This document shows, piece by piece, positions 23,251-34,600 of a stretch of 64,000 nucleotides of DNA. Position numbers and translations under genes: made by a program. A model generated the notes under the pieces. It worked only from the letters and a program-made list of their open reading frames with translations. It was not told where the DNA came from and made no database searches. Source of the DNA: a virus; IMG/VR virus record IMGVR_UViG_3300006735_000013, positions 95,579 to 159,578 of that record; one strand, 5' to 3'. The number at the start of each line of letters is the position of its first letter. Within the stretch, counting starts at the first letter, position 1.

Positions 23251-24360
23251 TTATGATTTCTTTACTATTCTGATTGGGATATCTATTGAGTATCCAGTTG
23301 TCACACCGACAATATTTATAAGCGTGTCAATATATTTGTAGCTAGATATTTCAGTACCTGTTTTGATTACAACTGCTGATGTTCCAGTGTTTCCCAGTTC
23401 GTCAAAAAGAGCTGTAGATTGCCTTACAAAGTCTGACGACCTAGGATAAAACCTCAATATCGATCCCAAAGGTCCAGGAAACGCCTCTCCTATTTCCGAA
23501 GGCGTTGATATGCTCTGATTTGAGTCTATAATACCAACGCGGCCAGGCGGTGGCGCGTTACCTTCGCCCGCGGGGCCGCGGCCGCCATTCTTCTCTACAA
23601 GCATCCGCGGATCGCCGGGGCGGCCCTCGACAAAAGTGGTGCCATCGTTCATGGCAACATAGTAGGAAGCTATACCATCATCATCAACAAACTGATTTGG
23701 CTGAGCCCTCGTAGAAGTTGGTATTGCCCCGGGGTTTGGTGCATCATTTACTTGGTGTAATCTCAATAATCTATGATCCATTCTAATCAGAAATGCGGTT
23801 TCCATAAGGTCAGTATCTAGCAAGTGCTTGAATGACTGACCTCCTGCATCCGTGTTTATACCCTGGTCAATAGCTATATGATTTGTAGTATCTCCTGCCA
23901 GACCCGAATTGCTAACACCTCTGAGTATTCCTTGGTTAGCTTGGTCAAAAGGGGTTGCAGTTCCGTTTTGTTCAGTCCTAGTGTCAGCTAGTAATACATA
24001 GCCCGTATTAAAGCTCATCTTTCCGGCTGCGCCGTCGTGTTGTGCAGTGCCGTTGTTTAGTCTATTATTTGGTCTGAGAACCGGCATATATAGAATATTG
24101 TTTCTGCTGATTGTTATTAGCTTACTCTTCATCATAGAGGTATTGTTAGTGAATGCTTCAAGTACTGGAGTCTGCATTATCTCTAAATCATAAAATGCTG
24201 AGCCGCTAGTGTGGGCTCCGTTGAAAGAACCGTAATTTACTTCTTCATCTCCTAGGGCAAATTTTGTAATCTTAAAATTTCCTCTTGCCATTCGTTGCCG
24301 GCCGGCGTCTGTCAATACTGCGTCCAATATTATGTCGCCAGAATTGTCTAAAAATGCCAT
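23251..24360 (-). CDS. Putative virion protein with LTDxGRxxMARGxFK start
   Basis: A 369-aa protein opening with A-F-L-D-N-S-G-D-I-I-L-D-A-V-L-T-D-A-G-R-Q-R-M-A-R-G. This pattern recurs in structural proteins of marine T4-like phages as I recall. The same scheme (M-A-F-x-D...LT...G...ARG-x-FK) begins the 273-aa protein at 30767-31588, so the two share an N-terminal domain. The middle is polar with Pro/Gly loops (about 245-285, encoded by GC-rich codons). The end is beta-like. ATG 24360 follows AAGGAG. A tail or fibre assembly role is likely from context only. Confidence 0.6.
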   Translation of the reverse strand: MAFLDNSGDIILDAVLTDAGRQRMARGNFKITKFALGDEEVNYGSFNGAHTSGSAFYDLEIMQTPVLEAFTNNTSMMKSKLITISRNNILYMPVLRPNNRLNNGTAQHDGAAGKMSFNTGYVLLADTRTEQNGTATPFDQANQGILRGVSNSGLAGDTTNHIAIDQGINTDAGGQSFKHLLDTDLMETAFLIRMDHRLLRLHQVNDAPNPGAIPTSTRAQPNQFVDDDGIASYYVAMNDGTTFVEGRPGDPRMLVEKNGGRGPAGEGNAPPPGRVGIIDSNQSISTPSEIGEAFPGPLGSILRFYPRSSDFVRQSTALFDELGNTGTSAVVIKTGTEISSYKYIDTLINIVGVTTGYSIDIPIRIVKKS

Positions 24361-24393
24361 AAAAGATACTCCTTTTTATATTGAAAATCAATA

Positions 24394-24402
24394 ATAAATA
24401 GT
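24394..24402 (-). promoter_or_regulatory. ACTATTTAT element before 369-aa gene
   Basis: In the 70-base AT-rich gap between the 1049-aa and 369-aa genes the coding strand reads ACTATTTATTATTG, about 34-42 bases before ATG 24360, leaving room for a leader with the AAGGAG site. No terminator hairpin is visible in this gap. Confidence 0.4.
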
Positions 24403-24430
24403 ATTTTGGAAACAATAATTCTTTTTTATT

Positions 24431-27400
24431 TTAATAGCCACGGTCACCTCCATTGGGGCCCCTATTCGAGTTTCGATTCGGAGGGCGCGCCGGAACCAAG
24501 GACTCTACTTGCGATGGTGCAGAGGTACTTCTGTTAGGAAAATTTCTATCTTTTGCTGTTTTTTCAATCGGCGTGTCAATTATAACCTTACCTTGAACAA
24601 AAGATATGTTTATGTCTATCTTCTTTCCTGTTGTTTTTGAAGTACACCTAATTTTATATTTTTTGTTCCATATAGAGTCCTTCCCTTCTTTGGTGCCTAA
24701 AGAGAGCATCTCTTCCAATGGGGCAGATCTCTGAAAGTCTTTTTCTGATGTCTCATCTCTCAGACCAAGTTCTTTTCTAATCCTTTTTAGTTCAGAGATC
24801 TCCTCTGCTTCTTCTCTTTCTTTTATTTCTTCTAGTTTCTTTGAAAAATTTATAACGCGCTGGTCAAAACTTGGAGAAATCTTTAACATTTTCTCAAAAG
24901 ACAATTTGTATTCCTTCTTTTTCTTTTTCATTTCATATTCTTCAACTTCCATAAATATTCCATTCTGATAGCTGACCATTCGAACTTTAAAAACCGATGT
25001 TGGATTCGAAAGACCACCATCATCGTATGTCCTGAAACAATAATAATAATACTTGTTAGGCAAAATATCCAAATTTACATGAGCAGTTTTGCCTGTTGCT
25101 GGAACCTGCAAAACAATTGCGTCAGCGTCTGAAAAGTCAGAATATGCTTCCGGTTCAAAATCTATTCTTATTATTTCAAAGCCATTTGGCAATGAATCTG
25201 ATTTGTATAAAATGTTGCCACCTGGTGGAATGGTCTGGCGTCGATACATGTCCCTTACGTAGGTCTCATCTTCCGGGAAGATTTTTACTGGTGGCACAAA
25301 CATCTCTCCATAATTTGATTGCAAAAGCAGCGCGTGTACGTTGTCCATTCCTTGGTACGGCAAAAAATCAACTTGAGGAAAAATAGGGGGTTTATCAGCT
25401 AAAGACACAGTTTTTTCAAAATATGGTGCATAGATGATTGATGGTACCATCCCGGTGACTGCGCCGACGGTAAAGGCGCCGGGGTTTGGGGCCGGCCCTT
25501 GAGCGTTTAGCTCGTTTGTGGCGCGGTTTTTCCAAGAATACCTTGTCACATTTGGTTCGGATGTGTACTGATACACGGAACCTAATACTAGGTTTATTGT
25601 AAAAATCTTATACTTATACTTTCGATCGGGTATAACTTGTGAATCAATAAAATTAATATCTTGGATCTCGTCACTGTCCATCAGGAAAAATTGCTGAATC
25701 TTTCTGTCTATCTCTTGCCCTTGTTCATTTACGTCTACTCGGTACTTCTCAATTTTATATCCTAAGACTTCAGCATAAGCTTTAGATCCATGTATGATAT
25801 CAGTATAGTGCCTATACAGCTGATTTGTAGATATGTGTTGTTCCATTTTTCTTAGAAATATCTGACTTGTTATTGTCTCTTCAAGCTTTAATAAATCTTC
25901 CCTATCCCACCCGCTATAATATAGTGGGTACGTCTGGAGATTCCTGGGCCAGGAAAAATCTCTTTCTGCAATATTTGCGACATTTTCCAATATTTCATCA
26001 AAATATAGTACAACTGGTTCTGTTATATTGGTAACAGCCTTATCATTTATCGTAGCCTGTAAAGACTGCTCAGCGTCTGCAGAAATAAACTCATCGTCCA
26101 GAACCTTTGTAAATTTCCTATATCCGAGTCTGGAGCGTATTACGGCCGGTGCTTGCAAGGGGGCTGCTGCCCTTACAGCTACGGGATTATCCACCTCCAC
26201 CGCTACATTTTCCAGCATCTCTAACAATATCAGATCCATCTTATTCTGCTGAAGGATAGAATTGATTGGTTGCCCTTGTCGAGTTTTTATCGAAATCTCA
26301 ACAAAATTAGTAAGACTTCCTCTGATAACTTCGTTTATCTCTTCTAATTTTTCAACTTTGTCGCTTGGGAATTTATGGATGTTTACACTTGTAAATTCAT
26401 TCACATTAGAAAGTTCGTCAAAGTTTCTTATTGTCCTTTGCGCGAAATCCACTTGGCCGGCCGGGAGAACTTCTGAAATTGCTTCATTTTCGTCTATTAT
26501 TTTTTCTAACTGCTTTGATTGATAAAAATCGTAAACACTGGGTATTTCCATCTCATCTTCTATATCTTGAAAGATTTCTTGACTTTGAACCATTACTGAT
26601 ATATTCGCGACATCTGTAGGCTTAACTATCAGTCTATCTGCCTCTGTTTCTAAAAATGCTGCGGGGGAATCAAAAACAAAATCATAATATTCTGTATTAT
26701 ACGAAATGTTTGGGACAGAATATTGTAACCTCTTGAGAGGGTTCTGCGAAAAAAAGTCAGGACCAATGTGAGCAAAGCCTGGTGAAGATGAACCTTCTAG
26801 AAACATGTCTTGAAACGCATTGTATGTATTGTCTTGGGGCCAATTTGCAGACCTTAGTTCAGTATCTATTACATTTTTTCTAAACTTAAAAGGAAGTATT
26901 TCAAGTGAAAAGTATTTTCCAGAATTATAGGGCAGCTTTCTATAAGAGAAATTATATGCCGGGTCTATTATTTGACTTTGAAACTGTATCGCCCTGTAGG
27001 GGTCCAAGGGGGCCATGAAATCTACGGCCGGCTGTACTTCGGGGATCCTAGGGTTCGTGATCACTGGACTATACATAGATTCTGACTCTCCGTCAAATAT
27101 CCAAAAGTTACCCATAGAAATTCTAAAATTATCCATCTGTGACTGATTTAGTTGAATGGTATTTTTTTGTTGAGACCATATGTAATAGTTGCTCATCTTG
27201 AACATTTCTTCAAAAATTGCTAAGGGAAACCTCATAAAATAGTTATTTTCGTCTATTGTTGTCAGATCTCTTGTTGCTGCAATATAATCAATCATCGCGG
27301 GAGGAACAACTACTTCTTCTGCATTTTCAGCATCTGGTACCTCTTCTTGTTCTTCTGCTTCGTTTGCTCCAAAATCAAAATTTTGACCCGGGGGCGCTAG

Positions 27401-27580
27401 TAGGGCATCGACTGCAAATGGATTTCGAGGTATTGGTGGAACTTCTGTAACTGCAGTCCTGACTTCTTCCTCCGGCACACAAACACCTTGCTCATTTCTG
27501 ACATACCCCTCTTGACAAGGATTCCTTCTTTCTTCTTGATCTGGTCTGACTTGATCTCTACATGGATTTCGAAGTGTCAT
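24431..27580 (-). CDS. Large virion protein, probable tail/fibre component (1049 aa)
   Basis: The protein begins with a duplicated R-N-P-C motif (R-N-P-C-R-D...R-R-N-P-C-Q-E-G-Y) and one more Cys soon after, an unusual Cys-rich start. A Pro/Glu-rich stretch follows. The central part is mixed alpha/beta. Residues about 800-880 look like a fibronectin-III-type strand set (I-I-R-I-D-F-E-P...N-K-Y-Y-Y-Y-C-F-R-T-Y-D-D-G-G-L-S-N-P). The last 180 residues include a Lys/Glu coiled coil, a short beta domain and a Gly/Asn/Arg-rich disordered end. No enzymatic motif is seen. It lies between other fibre-region genes and follows the 1056-aa gene by 15 bases; GAGG precedes ATG 27580. Confidence 0.55.
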   Translation of the reverse strand: MTLRNPCRDQVRPDQEERRNPCQEGYVRNEQGVCVPEEEVRTAVTEVPPIPRNPFAVDALLAPPGQNFDFGANEAEEQEEVPDAENAEEVVVPPAMIDYIAATRDLTTIDENNYFMRFPLAIFEEMFKMSNYYIWSQQKNTIQLNQSQMDNFRISMGNFWIFDGESESMYSPVITNPRIPEVQPAVDFMAPLDPYRAIQFQSQIIDPAYNFSYRKLPYNSGKYFSLEILPFKFRKNVIDTELRSANWPQDNTYNAFQDMFLEGSSSPGFAHIGPDFFSQNPLKRLQYSVPNISYNTEYYDFVFDSPAAFLETEADRLIVKPTDVANISVMVQSQEIFQDIEDEMEIPSVYDFYQSKQLEKIIDENEAISEVLPAGQVDFAQRTIRNFDELSNVNEFTSVNIHKFPSDKVEKLEEINEVIRGSLTNFVEISIKTRQGQPINSILQQNKMDLILLEMLENVAVEVDNPVAVRAAAPLQAPAVIRSRLGYRKFTKVLDDEFISADAEQSLQATINDKAVTNITEPVVLYFDEILENVANIAERDFSWPRNLQTYPLYYSGWDREDLLKLEETITSQIFLRKMEQHISTNQLYRHYTDIIHGSKAYAEVLGYKIEKYRVDVNEQGQEIDRKIQQFFLMDSDEIQDINFIDSQVIPDRKYKYKIFTINLVLGSVYQYTSEPNVTRYSWKNRATNELNAQGPAPNPGAFTVGAVTGMVPSIIYAPYFEKTVSLADKPPIFPQVDFLPYQGMDNVHALLLQSNYGEMFVPPVKIFPEDETYVRDMYRRQTIPPGGNILYKSDSLPNGFEIIRIDFEPEAYSDFSDADAIVLQVPATGKTAHVNLDILPNKYYYYCFRTYDDGGLSNPTSVFKVRMVSYQNGIFMEVEEYEMKKKKKEYKLSFEKMLKISPSFDQRVINFSKKLEEIKEREEAEEISELKRIRKELGLRDETSEKDFQRSAPLEEMLSLGTKEGKDSIWNKKYKIRCTSKTTGKKIDINISFVQGKVIIDTPIEKTAKDRNFPNRSTSAPSQVESLVPARPPNRNSNRGPNGGDRGY

Positions 27581-27595
27581 GGTGCTTCCTCATTA

Positions 27596-30500
27596 TTAGT
27601 ATTTGCCTCTACCTGCAGGCTTGCCTGCTTCTTGTTTGTTTATTCCCGGTGACGGGGTAGCTTTTTGAGACTCTGGTGTCTGAGTTTGCGAATTATCATT
27701 GAATTGCACATTGTTTACCAAAACCGCGTCTGCATACTGTGAATTACTTTTCTTATGTATGACTATTCCATAAGATACTTCTTCATCCAGAATTTCAAAG
27801 GAAGTAAAAGGGTCTACCTTTTCTTTCAGAGAGTCTTCGTAGGATTCTGATGAATTAGATCTTTCTGTTTTTGAATCCGTATTTGACATAACTTTGCTTT
27901 TGTAAGTTTCCTTTGTCTCTTCTCTTGAATTATTTAGTAGGTCATAGTTTGACATTGATTCTTTTACCACGCTATATAATCCTCCTAATGCTTTTTTTGA
28001 AAAAAACAAATCTTTATAATTTTTTTCAACTTCCTCCTCAAACATGGTCGAATTATCTGATTGAAGAATTGATGCTAAAATTGATTCCTGCACCTCTTTA
28101 CCTATGAATTTCTGGGCGCGCCCTTCCTTATCTGACTCTTTTTCTACCGGTTCTGTTGCTTCTGATACCAGAGATCTAAATGTGGTGTTTTTATAACTTG
28201 ATAACAAGTTATCTATTTTCTTGTATTCGTTTGAAATGTGCTCCTCCCCCTCAACACTAAGTGCTCCGCCAAACTTAGATTTATTTATAGCGGCTGATAC
28301 TTCTGCAAATGACTCATTATTCTTTTTAGAAGATAAACTATTATTTATGGTTGCTATTTGAGAAAAAGAAAAATTGATTCCAGACCTTGTAGATCTTGAA
28401 ATAGAATCTGCTCTATTGATCGCAAAGAAATGGGCGCCGGCGGTGATATTGCTGGCTAGGTTTGATGTTGGTAAATCAACAGACATGAAGACGGAATTTT
28501 TACTCACAGCTTTCGCAATTACGTTTGTTGAGCCATTAAGGTGAATAATACTCTTAGGTGTGCGCGAAGAGCTTGAAACTGGTTTTAGGTTGCTTCCCAA
28601 AGAAGTAACTTGTGAAATATCTATTCCGGTTTTTTTCAAAATACTTTCAAACCTGCTTTCAAGTTTTTTGCATAAAGATAAGAAAAATTCCAAAAATTGC
28701 AAGGTTGCATTTTGAGCTAATAGAGATTCTTTTATTTGCTGCTTTTGTGCCTCCGTAAAGGCAGGATTTGCAGTCAACAAAAAATAAGAATCAAAATAGG
28801 AGTTCACCACACTGTCGCTCCTACTTCTCAAAGCTGTGGACCTTCTTATAAACTCCGCAGTGAATCGGTCAGTTGAGTGATTGTAGTTCCCTAATGTCCT
28901 GGTTGTTTCTTGTGAGTTATCTAGAGTGCTACCGTTATAGTAAGAAGATTGCGCTACATCCAGATAGGGCCTACTGGCTTCTTGTACATAAGACTCATAT
29001 TCTTTTATGGACACCCTTAGTCTTTGCAGCGCGCGACGCATATATATAAGAATGCCGTCGCCAATTTTTAGATCTACTTTGTATTCATAGTTTCCAAAAG
29101 AATGCCTTTCAAATAAGTCATAATCTTTAAAGAAAAAAACTTTCCTAAGCGTACTTGGTGATGGCGAGCGCTCTGATATTTCACAAAAGTTATTTTCAGA
29201 TCTTAATATTACTGAGCCATCTCTAGTAGAACCTTGGTTCGGGCGCGCGGGACTAGTAGATGTTATCATTTTTTTTATAATCTCATCTTCTCCTAGAGAC
29301 TCATAATCCGGAGTAGACACAACGTTGTTACCTTTTGGTAGATTAGACACCCTTTCTCTAAGAATATCTATATTGTATATCTTGCTAAGATTTACAAACT
29401 CCCTTAGCAACTGCTGGCTTTTTTGTATCGTTGGGCGCGCTGAAGGGTTTGGGTTGTCTATGTTATTTACTGAGTGCCTTTCCGCTATATGGCCATATTC
29501 AGAATTATACCTCAAGAGGTTATTTAGATCTAGTGCAAACAAGTTTCCATGATATGGGCGGCCGCCTTGAATATTTATCCAAGATAAATCTTTTGGAGAT
29601 AAATTTGTAAAAGAGTGGACAATATTTAGTTTACCCTTTCTTAGAGAAGCAACAGAAAGATCTTTTAGTCTTTTGTTTTTTTCTCTATTTGAAATATTCG
29701 GTGAGGTTGATATTATTGTTCCGTATTGAGATCTCAGTGCCGACAGTATATTATCCCCTAACGACAACATTCCATAGTCTTCTGCTTCGAAGCTAGAGTC
29801 ATTCCCGAATCCATTATAAGAATTATTTTGTGTTAGCAATTCACCATTTGCGTTGAGTGCAACATCCGTTAGGACTTTTGCTACAACTTTATTATTTGGT
29901 ATCTCCCTAACCGACAAAGTTTCCCTATTCGACATGTCTCCTGCTGCAGGGCCGGCCATGTACCCAACATAACCATTTGGGCCGCGGCGGCCGTCTACAT
30001 CTGGATGATAATGCACTGGGCCACTGTACATGCGGCCGTCCGGCAAGGAAAACACTTTTCTCGTGCGGGGTACAACCATTCCGAAATTAGATTGGGCTGA
30101 TTTTATTAAGCACTTCTCTAAAACTAATTCGCCGCCGATCTGAGATAGGCCTGAATCCTTTGGGTGAATTCCGAAATCCTCTTGTAAGGCCTTGACATCA
30201 ATTTGTGCGAAAGCCATTATATTTACCTCATCTGGGCGTTGAGGACTTCTGCCAGGGCCGGATGGTGGTGGAAAAATATCTTCAGATAATTTTATTGATA
30301 TTTCAAAATAAACGTTATGACTATCAGATAAGGAACCCGGGGCGTCAATCACAGACTCTCGGTGCATTTGAGACAGCGGATCTTGGTTTGTAAAGTGTCC
30401 TTGCAAAATTTGATTTAGATTCACTTTCTCGTAACCATAGAGTCTGTAGATATTTTCGACCTCCTCTTGGCCGGAACGCGGTCCAAGGGCCCGTTCCCAC

Positions 30501-30766
30501 TGCTGTATTGGGGCCCGGGCTCCGGAAGACAGGTCTCTAACTCGAGTTCGAGGATAGTAAAATCTTGACATCACAGCTTTGCCTAATTTAGGTGCTGCAA
30601 TAAAATAAAAGTTTATATACTGGTATAGATCACTCGATCCAAACCACCCTGAATAATTTAGATTTGATGGCCTTTGCAGAGAGCATGACATCTTCATCTC
30701 TTCTAATGAAACCACAACCCTATTTATAGAAAATATTGGAAGCAAATCTAGATCAGATACTCTCAT
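27596..30766 (-). CDS. Large virion protein (1056 aa), tail region
   Basis: A large, polar protein without signal peptide or clear membrane helix. The first 280 residues contain aromatic/Pro-rich loops and the stretch G-R-M-Y-S-G-P-V-H-Y-H-P-D followed by G-Y-M-A-G-P, which looks like a compact conserved surface loop. The centre (about 540-720) has basic helices (R-R-A-L-Q-R-L-R) and coiled segments. The C-terminal 300 residues are Ser/Asn/Glu/Lys-rich with coiled-coil potential. It abuts the 273-aa gene (1-base gap) and shares its transcription unit. A structural tail or fibre-network role is inferred from context; I do not recognise a family. Confidence 0.55.
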   Translation of the reverse strand: MRVSDLDLLPIFSINRVVVSLEEMKMSCSLQRPSNLNYSGWFGSSDLYQYINFYFIAAPKLGKAVMSRFYYPRTRVRDLSSGARAPIQQWERALGPRSGQEEVENIYRLYGYEKVNLNQILQGHFTNQDPLSQMHRESVIDAPGSLSDSHNVYFEISIKLSEDIFPPPSGPGRSPQRPDEVNIMAFAQIDVKALQEDFGIHPKDSGLSQIGGELVLEKCLIKSAQSNFGMVVPRTRKVFSLPDGRMYSGPVHYHPDVDGRRGPNGYVGYMAGPAAGDMSNRETLSVREIPNNKVVAKVLTDVALNANGELLTQNNSYNGFGNDSSFEAEDYGMLSLGDNILSALRSQYGTIISTSPNISNREKNKRLKDLSVASLRKGKLNIVHSFTNLSPKDLSWINIQGGRPYHGNLFALDLNNLLRYNSEYGHIAERHSVNNIDNPNPSARPTIQKSQQLLREFVNLSKIYNIDILRERVSNLPKGNNVVSTPDYESLGEDEIIKKMITSTSPARPNQGSTRDGSVILRSENNFCEISERSPSPSTLRKVFFFKDYDLFERHSFGNYEYKVDLKIGDGILIYMRRALQRLRVSIKEYESYVQEASRPYLDVAQSSYYNGSTLDNSQETTRTLGNYNHSTDRFTAEFIRRSTALRSRSDSVVNSYFDSYFLLTANPAFTEAQKQQIKESLLAQNATLQFLEFFLSLCKKLESRFESILKKTGIDISQVTSLGSNLKPVSSSSRTPKSIIHLNGSTNVIAKAVSKNSVFMSVDLPTSNLASNITAGAHFFAINRADSISRSTRSGINFSFSQIATINNSLSSKKNNESFAEVSAAINKSKFGGALSVEGEEHISNEYKKIDNLLSSYKNTTFRSLVSEATEPVEKESDKEGRAQKFIGKEVQESILASILQSDNSTMFEEEVEKNYKDLFFSKKALGGLYSVVKESMSNYDLLNNSREETKETYKSKVMSNTDSKTERSNSSESYEDSLKEKVDPFTSFEILDEEVSYGIVIHKKSNSQYADAVLVNNVQFNDNSQTQTPESQKATPSPGINKQEAGKPAGRGKY

Positions 30767-31588
30767 TTATTGCTTTCTCCGAAACCTTGAGTCCCTAATA
30801 TCAGAGACTGGCTTTTCTTCTACTTGTTCATCTACTTTTATCTCAAAAAACTTTTCTACCTCTTCTTCATCCAGCATTCTTACGAGTTTATCATCTTCAT
30901 CTATTTCAAAAATTTCTATTTCAAAATTTCTCAGATTATCTAAAACGCCTCTCTCCTCCAAGTCTATCACTATATCGTCTTTTTTTATTATTACTTTTGA
31001 CTTATCCAAAAACTCAACTTCATCGGCTACCAAGTCCATATAATATTGGTATTCTAGTATCTCTGGTGGTACTTCTTTTTGTTCTGATCGATCAATGAGC
31101 AGCCCATATGAAGATGTGAAATTTAGTTGTGGAATATTCAACAAGACACCTTTCGCATTGAGGGTATCGCTAGAGCTACTAAGAGAGTTTTTAATAACAT
31201 TTGCTGAAAAATTAGGATTTTCTTGTGAGTTTATTTTTGAGTTGTACAATGGGTATTTACAAATCTTGTCAGCTAACAAAGGATCCTGGTTTCTACTCAT
31301 TTGCATAAACGTAGTGATTGAGCCTGTTTCTATCATATCTTGCTGAAAGTCGTATCTCGTTTCGACGCCAGCAACCAAATATTGAGTTCTTATTCTTGGG
31401 CACTCGTCGACTCTTTGCGTTGCTCTGTTTTGTGTTTCGGTGAATCCCGCTTTTTCAGAATTGTACAAAATTCCATCATCAAAGAACCTATAATATGCTG
31501 GCTTGAATCCACCTCTAGCTAACAAGTTCTTACCAAACTGTGTAAGTTTTATGTCTATTACATCTTGTTTTTTATCAAAAAAAGCCAT
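30767..31588 (-). CDS. Putative virion protein sharing the 369-aa protein's N-terminal domain
   Basis: 273 aa. Residues 1-45 (M-A-F-F-D-K-K-Q-D-V-I-D-I-K-L-T-Q-F-G...L-L-A-R-G-G-F-K) parallel the start of the 369-aa protein at 23251-24360. They lead into a Y-Y-R-F-F-D-D-G-I-L-Y segment. The C-terminal 90 residues are strongly acidic (repeated Asp/Glu with E-V-E-K-F-F-E-I) and end in R-R-K-Q. It lies directly between the 3472-aa and 1056-aa genes. It is likely a small adaptor or tail component; nothing enzymatic is seen. Confidence 0.6.
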   Translation of the reverse strand: MAFFDKKQDVIDIKLTQFGKNLLARGGFKPAYYRFFDDGILYNSEKAGFTETQNRATQRVDECPRIRTQYLVAGVETRYDFQQDMIETGSITTFMQMSRNQDPLLADKICKYPLYNSKINSQENPNFSANVIKNSLSSSSDTLNAKGVLLNIPQLNFTSSYGLLIDRSEQKEVPPEILEYQYYMDLVADEVEFLDKSKVIIKKDDIVIDLEERGVLDNLRNFEIEIFEIDEDDKLVRMLDEEEVEKFFEIKVDEQVEEKPVSDIRDSRFRRKQ

Positions 31589-31605
31589 TCTATTTTTCTC
31601 TTCTT

Positions 31606-34600
31606 CTATTGCTTTTTGAAGTTAAAGCTGTCAATTTTAGTCTCAAGTTTAATTAGCTCGACAAAAGAAAAGTAGTCATACGGCCAGTTATATTGTACGC
31701 TCATGGTACCATCTTGTTGCAAGCCGGCGGTTCCAGCGGGTAAAGTATCGTCAGTAAAAGACTCCTTACTGTTCTTCACATACTCAAGTTTCTCTACATT
31801 AGAAACTCTTGGATCTATTGACGCTTTTCTTATCTCTTCTAAGTTTGTCTTGCCTCTTTGTTTTACTTTAAAGACTAACCATCTAGTTTTATTTTTATCA
31901 CCAAAAGGTGAAAAAAGATCCCGTGGACTGTCGACAGGGCTTAGATTTTGACCAGAGACGTCAATTGTCTCTAAGTAATGGCTTACATACGATACATCGC
32001 CATGAACCCGTAGACGGCCGGGAACTCGCTTATTTGTCTGGGAGTATCTTGGAGATGCGGTGCTATTAGCTGATACTGGGTACATGTTTTGCCAAATATT
32101 TGCAAGATCTTGCCTGTCAAAAGAGGCATGAAACTGAAAAAAGTACATCATAAAAGGCTCCAAATCATGGTGCACCTGAAATTCTCTCGAAGTGTTTACG
32201 AAATCAAATTCTGGCGGGAGAATAAATTCCTCCATCATCAGTAACTGATACTCTATTGCATCTACTGGACAGTCACTTTGAGGTTCTTTTGTTTTTCTAT
32301 CTATTGTTTTTGTAAACCTTTGATAGTCTCTTATCGATTGTATCTCTTCTGAATCTGATAACGGCTTTGTCGCCATCTCTTGTTTCACTATTTGTATATT
32401 ATTGACGGCCTGATCATAAAACTGTTGATTAAATTTTACAAAGTCTACCTTATTATCTTCATCTTCTCTTATCACATAAGGTATTGCAACAATCGCCTCT
32501 TTTACGACTTTTTTATTTTCTACGCTACCAATACGTGATCTGTAGTTCTTAGCCTTTTTCAGCACTGCGGTAGACTGTTCTTCCTCTGCATTGAATCCTA
32601 GCTTAGATGCCAGCCCAGGGGAGCCGGCGGATCCGGTGACGTCTTCAACTCTTAAAAAATACCCCTTCTGTGAGTTAGGGTTTATAGCAGATCCATTTTG
32701 GTGCCACATACCCACAGAGCAAGTCAAAAAATTACCAATAGTAGCTGAGGCGTTTGAGCGACCTCTCTCATAGTAGCTATCCCAGTATTTCTCCTTCCAC
32801 GGTGAGCCACTGGTTTGTGTTACCTGACCTGTCGCTAAATCGATGGCGCTAGCTGTCACAAAACTAAAATCTAATACTGGTGTTTCCCACTTTGTTTGTA
32901 TTGCCCACCTTGAAAGCTTCTTGTTTTGGTTTATGTCAAACCGGTTTGCAGCCTTCCCTCTCTGCTTGGAATCCTCTATTGTTTCTACATTATCAGTCCT
33001 CAAACTAACACACAGGCCCAAATTTAAAGATGCGCTCAGGCTCATGGCATGCACATAGTTTGTATTCGTGCTTTTATTGGTTGGATCTTTATGAAAATTA
33101 TAATATTCAAATGTACTATCTTGAATAATATCTTTTGCTTCATACTTTTTAGTTTCGCTTGGAGTAAAACTTATCTCAACATATGGATCTGCGTTAGGAT
33201 CTAAGTATGGCGGCACATAAGGCATAAAGCCGTGCTCTGATTTAGAGGTTGAAACTGATGATGTCCAAAGACTAGCTGGTGGCTCTGTACCATTCGAGAA
33301 AGGGGTTGTAGGCGAGCTTGCGCTTATCAGAGTACCATTCCACTGATAAGTTACGCCTCCTTGCTTCCATGGCTCAAAGGACCAACGAAAGCTTGATCCG
33401 GTTGCACCGATATTATTCATCTCTAACTTAACTGTCGCGTCAGTCTTAGTTATTTGCCAAAGATAACCTACACCGCCTGTGCCCCCAGTTGCATTCAAGA
33501 CTGAGCCGCTCAGGTCTATAGAAGAACTAAACGCTGTTGCTAAGTTTTTCCCAACATCGATAGAAAATGAGCTCAGATCGACATACATCTGTTTAGCAGT
33601 AGACGCTAGCGTTGGAGTATAAGTTGCACTGTTGTAAAAAGTAATATCGCCGCCGCTCGATCCAGAAACTGAATTAACATTCCAAGATATACTTGGCAAA
33701 ACATTGTTTGCGTTTTCTGCGACTATACTTTTTATCTGAGCGGCGTCAGCTTCCCAGTCGCGGAAAGCAAACTCAACTGAGGCTCTTGTTCCCGGTGTGT
33801 TAGCGGTGTAGTTTGTGACCTGGACACCGTCGCCACTATCGTCTACTGGAGGGCCAAAGGCTGAGTGGCGATCATACATTGTCGTATCAACATTTGTGAC
33901 CCTGACTTTCATCTTATAAGTCGTTCCTGAAACAAATGTTTCATCTACAGGCTTTGACATAATTGTTGTGAGATGACCGTCTTCAACAAAAAAGTTTACT
34001 GATTCTGCTGCAAAGTTTTGCATGGCCAACGTATAAGGTAGCAATTGCCTAGAAAGGGCTTCCCTAGTATTGTTGAGTCTAAGTCCCAACCTCTGAGACA
34101 TGTCTGCATTGTTAAGGCCTCCAAAAGTTGTTGGCCTCTCAATAATTTTATGCCATTGATCGTTTCCGTATACCAAACTCGCGCTTGGGTGAGGCTCATT
34201 GTCATAGACTGTTTCTCCGTATAGATTGACAGGATTTAACATATCCTCAAATTCTACTCTAGATGTTGTGTAGCTCTTGATTCTAGGTATACCAGTATCG
34301 CCGTCGGCTGTATCATTTATTATAGAGCCTGTAAAATTTGATGTACTGCTAATGTTTAGAGACTTGAAGTCTTGAATTGCTACACCTAAAGATGCACTAG
34401 ATTCAAATTGTGTTATAACACTTGAATAGTCCGTAAAAAATATTGGATAGTCTACGGCCAGGCCGGCTTTGATGGAGTTGAAAAGTATACCAGGACCGAA
34501 CAAAGGCTTTGTAACTTGATATCTTGAAGCGTTTGCTCTAAGTTTTGCAAATCTATAGACTTGATTTGCTTTTAGATCTTGAGGGATTCTACCAATTCTA

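Noticed and set aside
28282-28289. TATAAATA on the coding strand inside the 1056-aa gene (also near 19237, 23307, 30721)
   Set aside because: Mid-gene or poorly placed relative to a start codon; expected by chance in AT-rich coding DNA.
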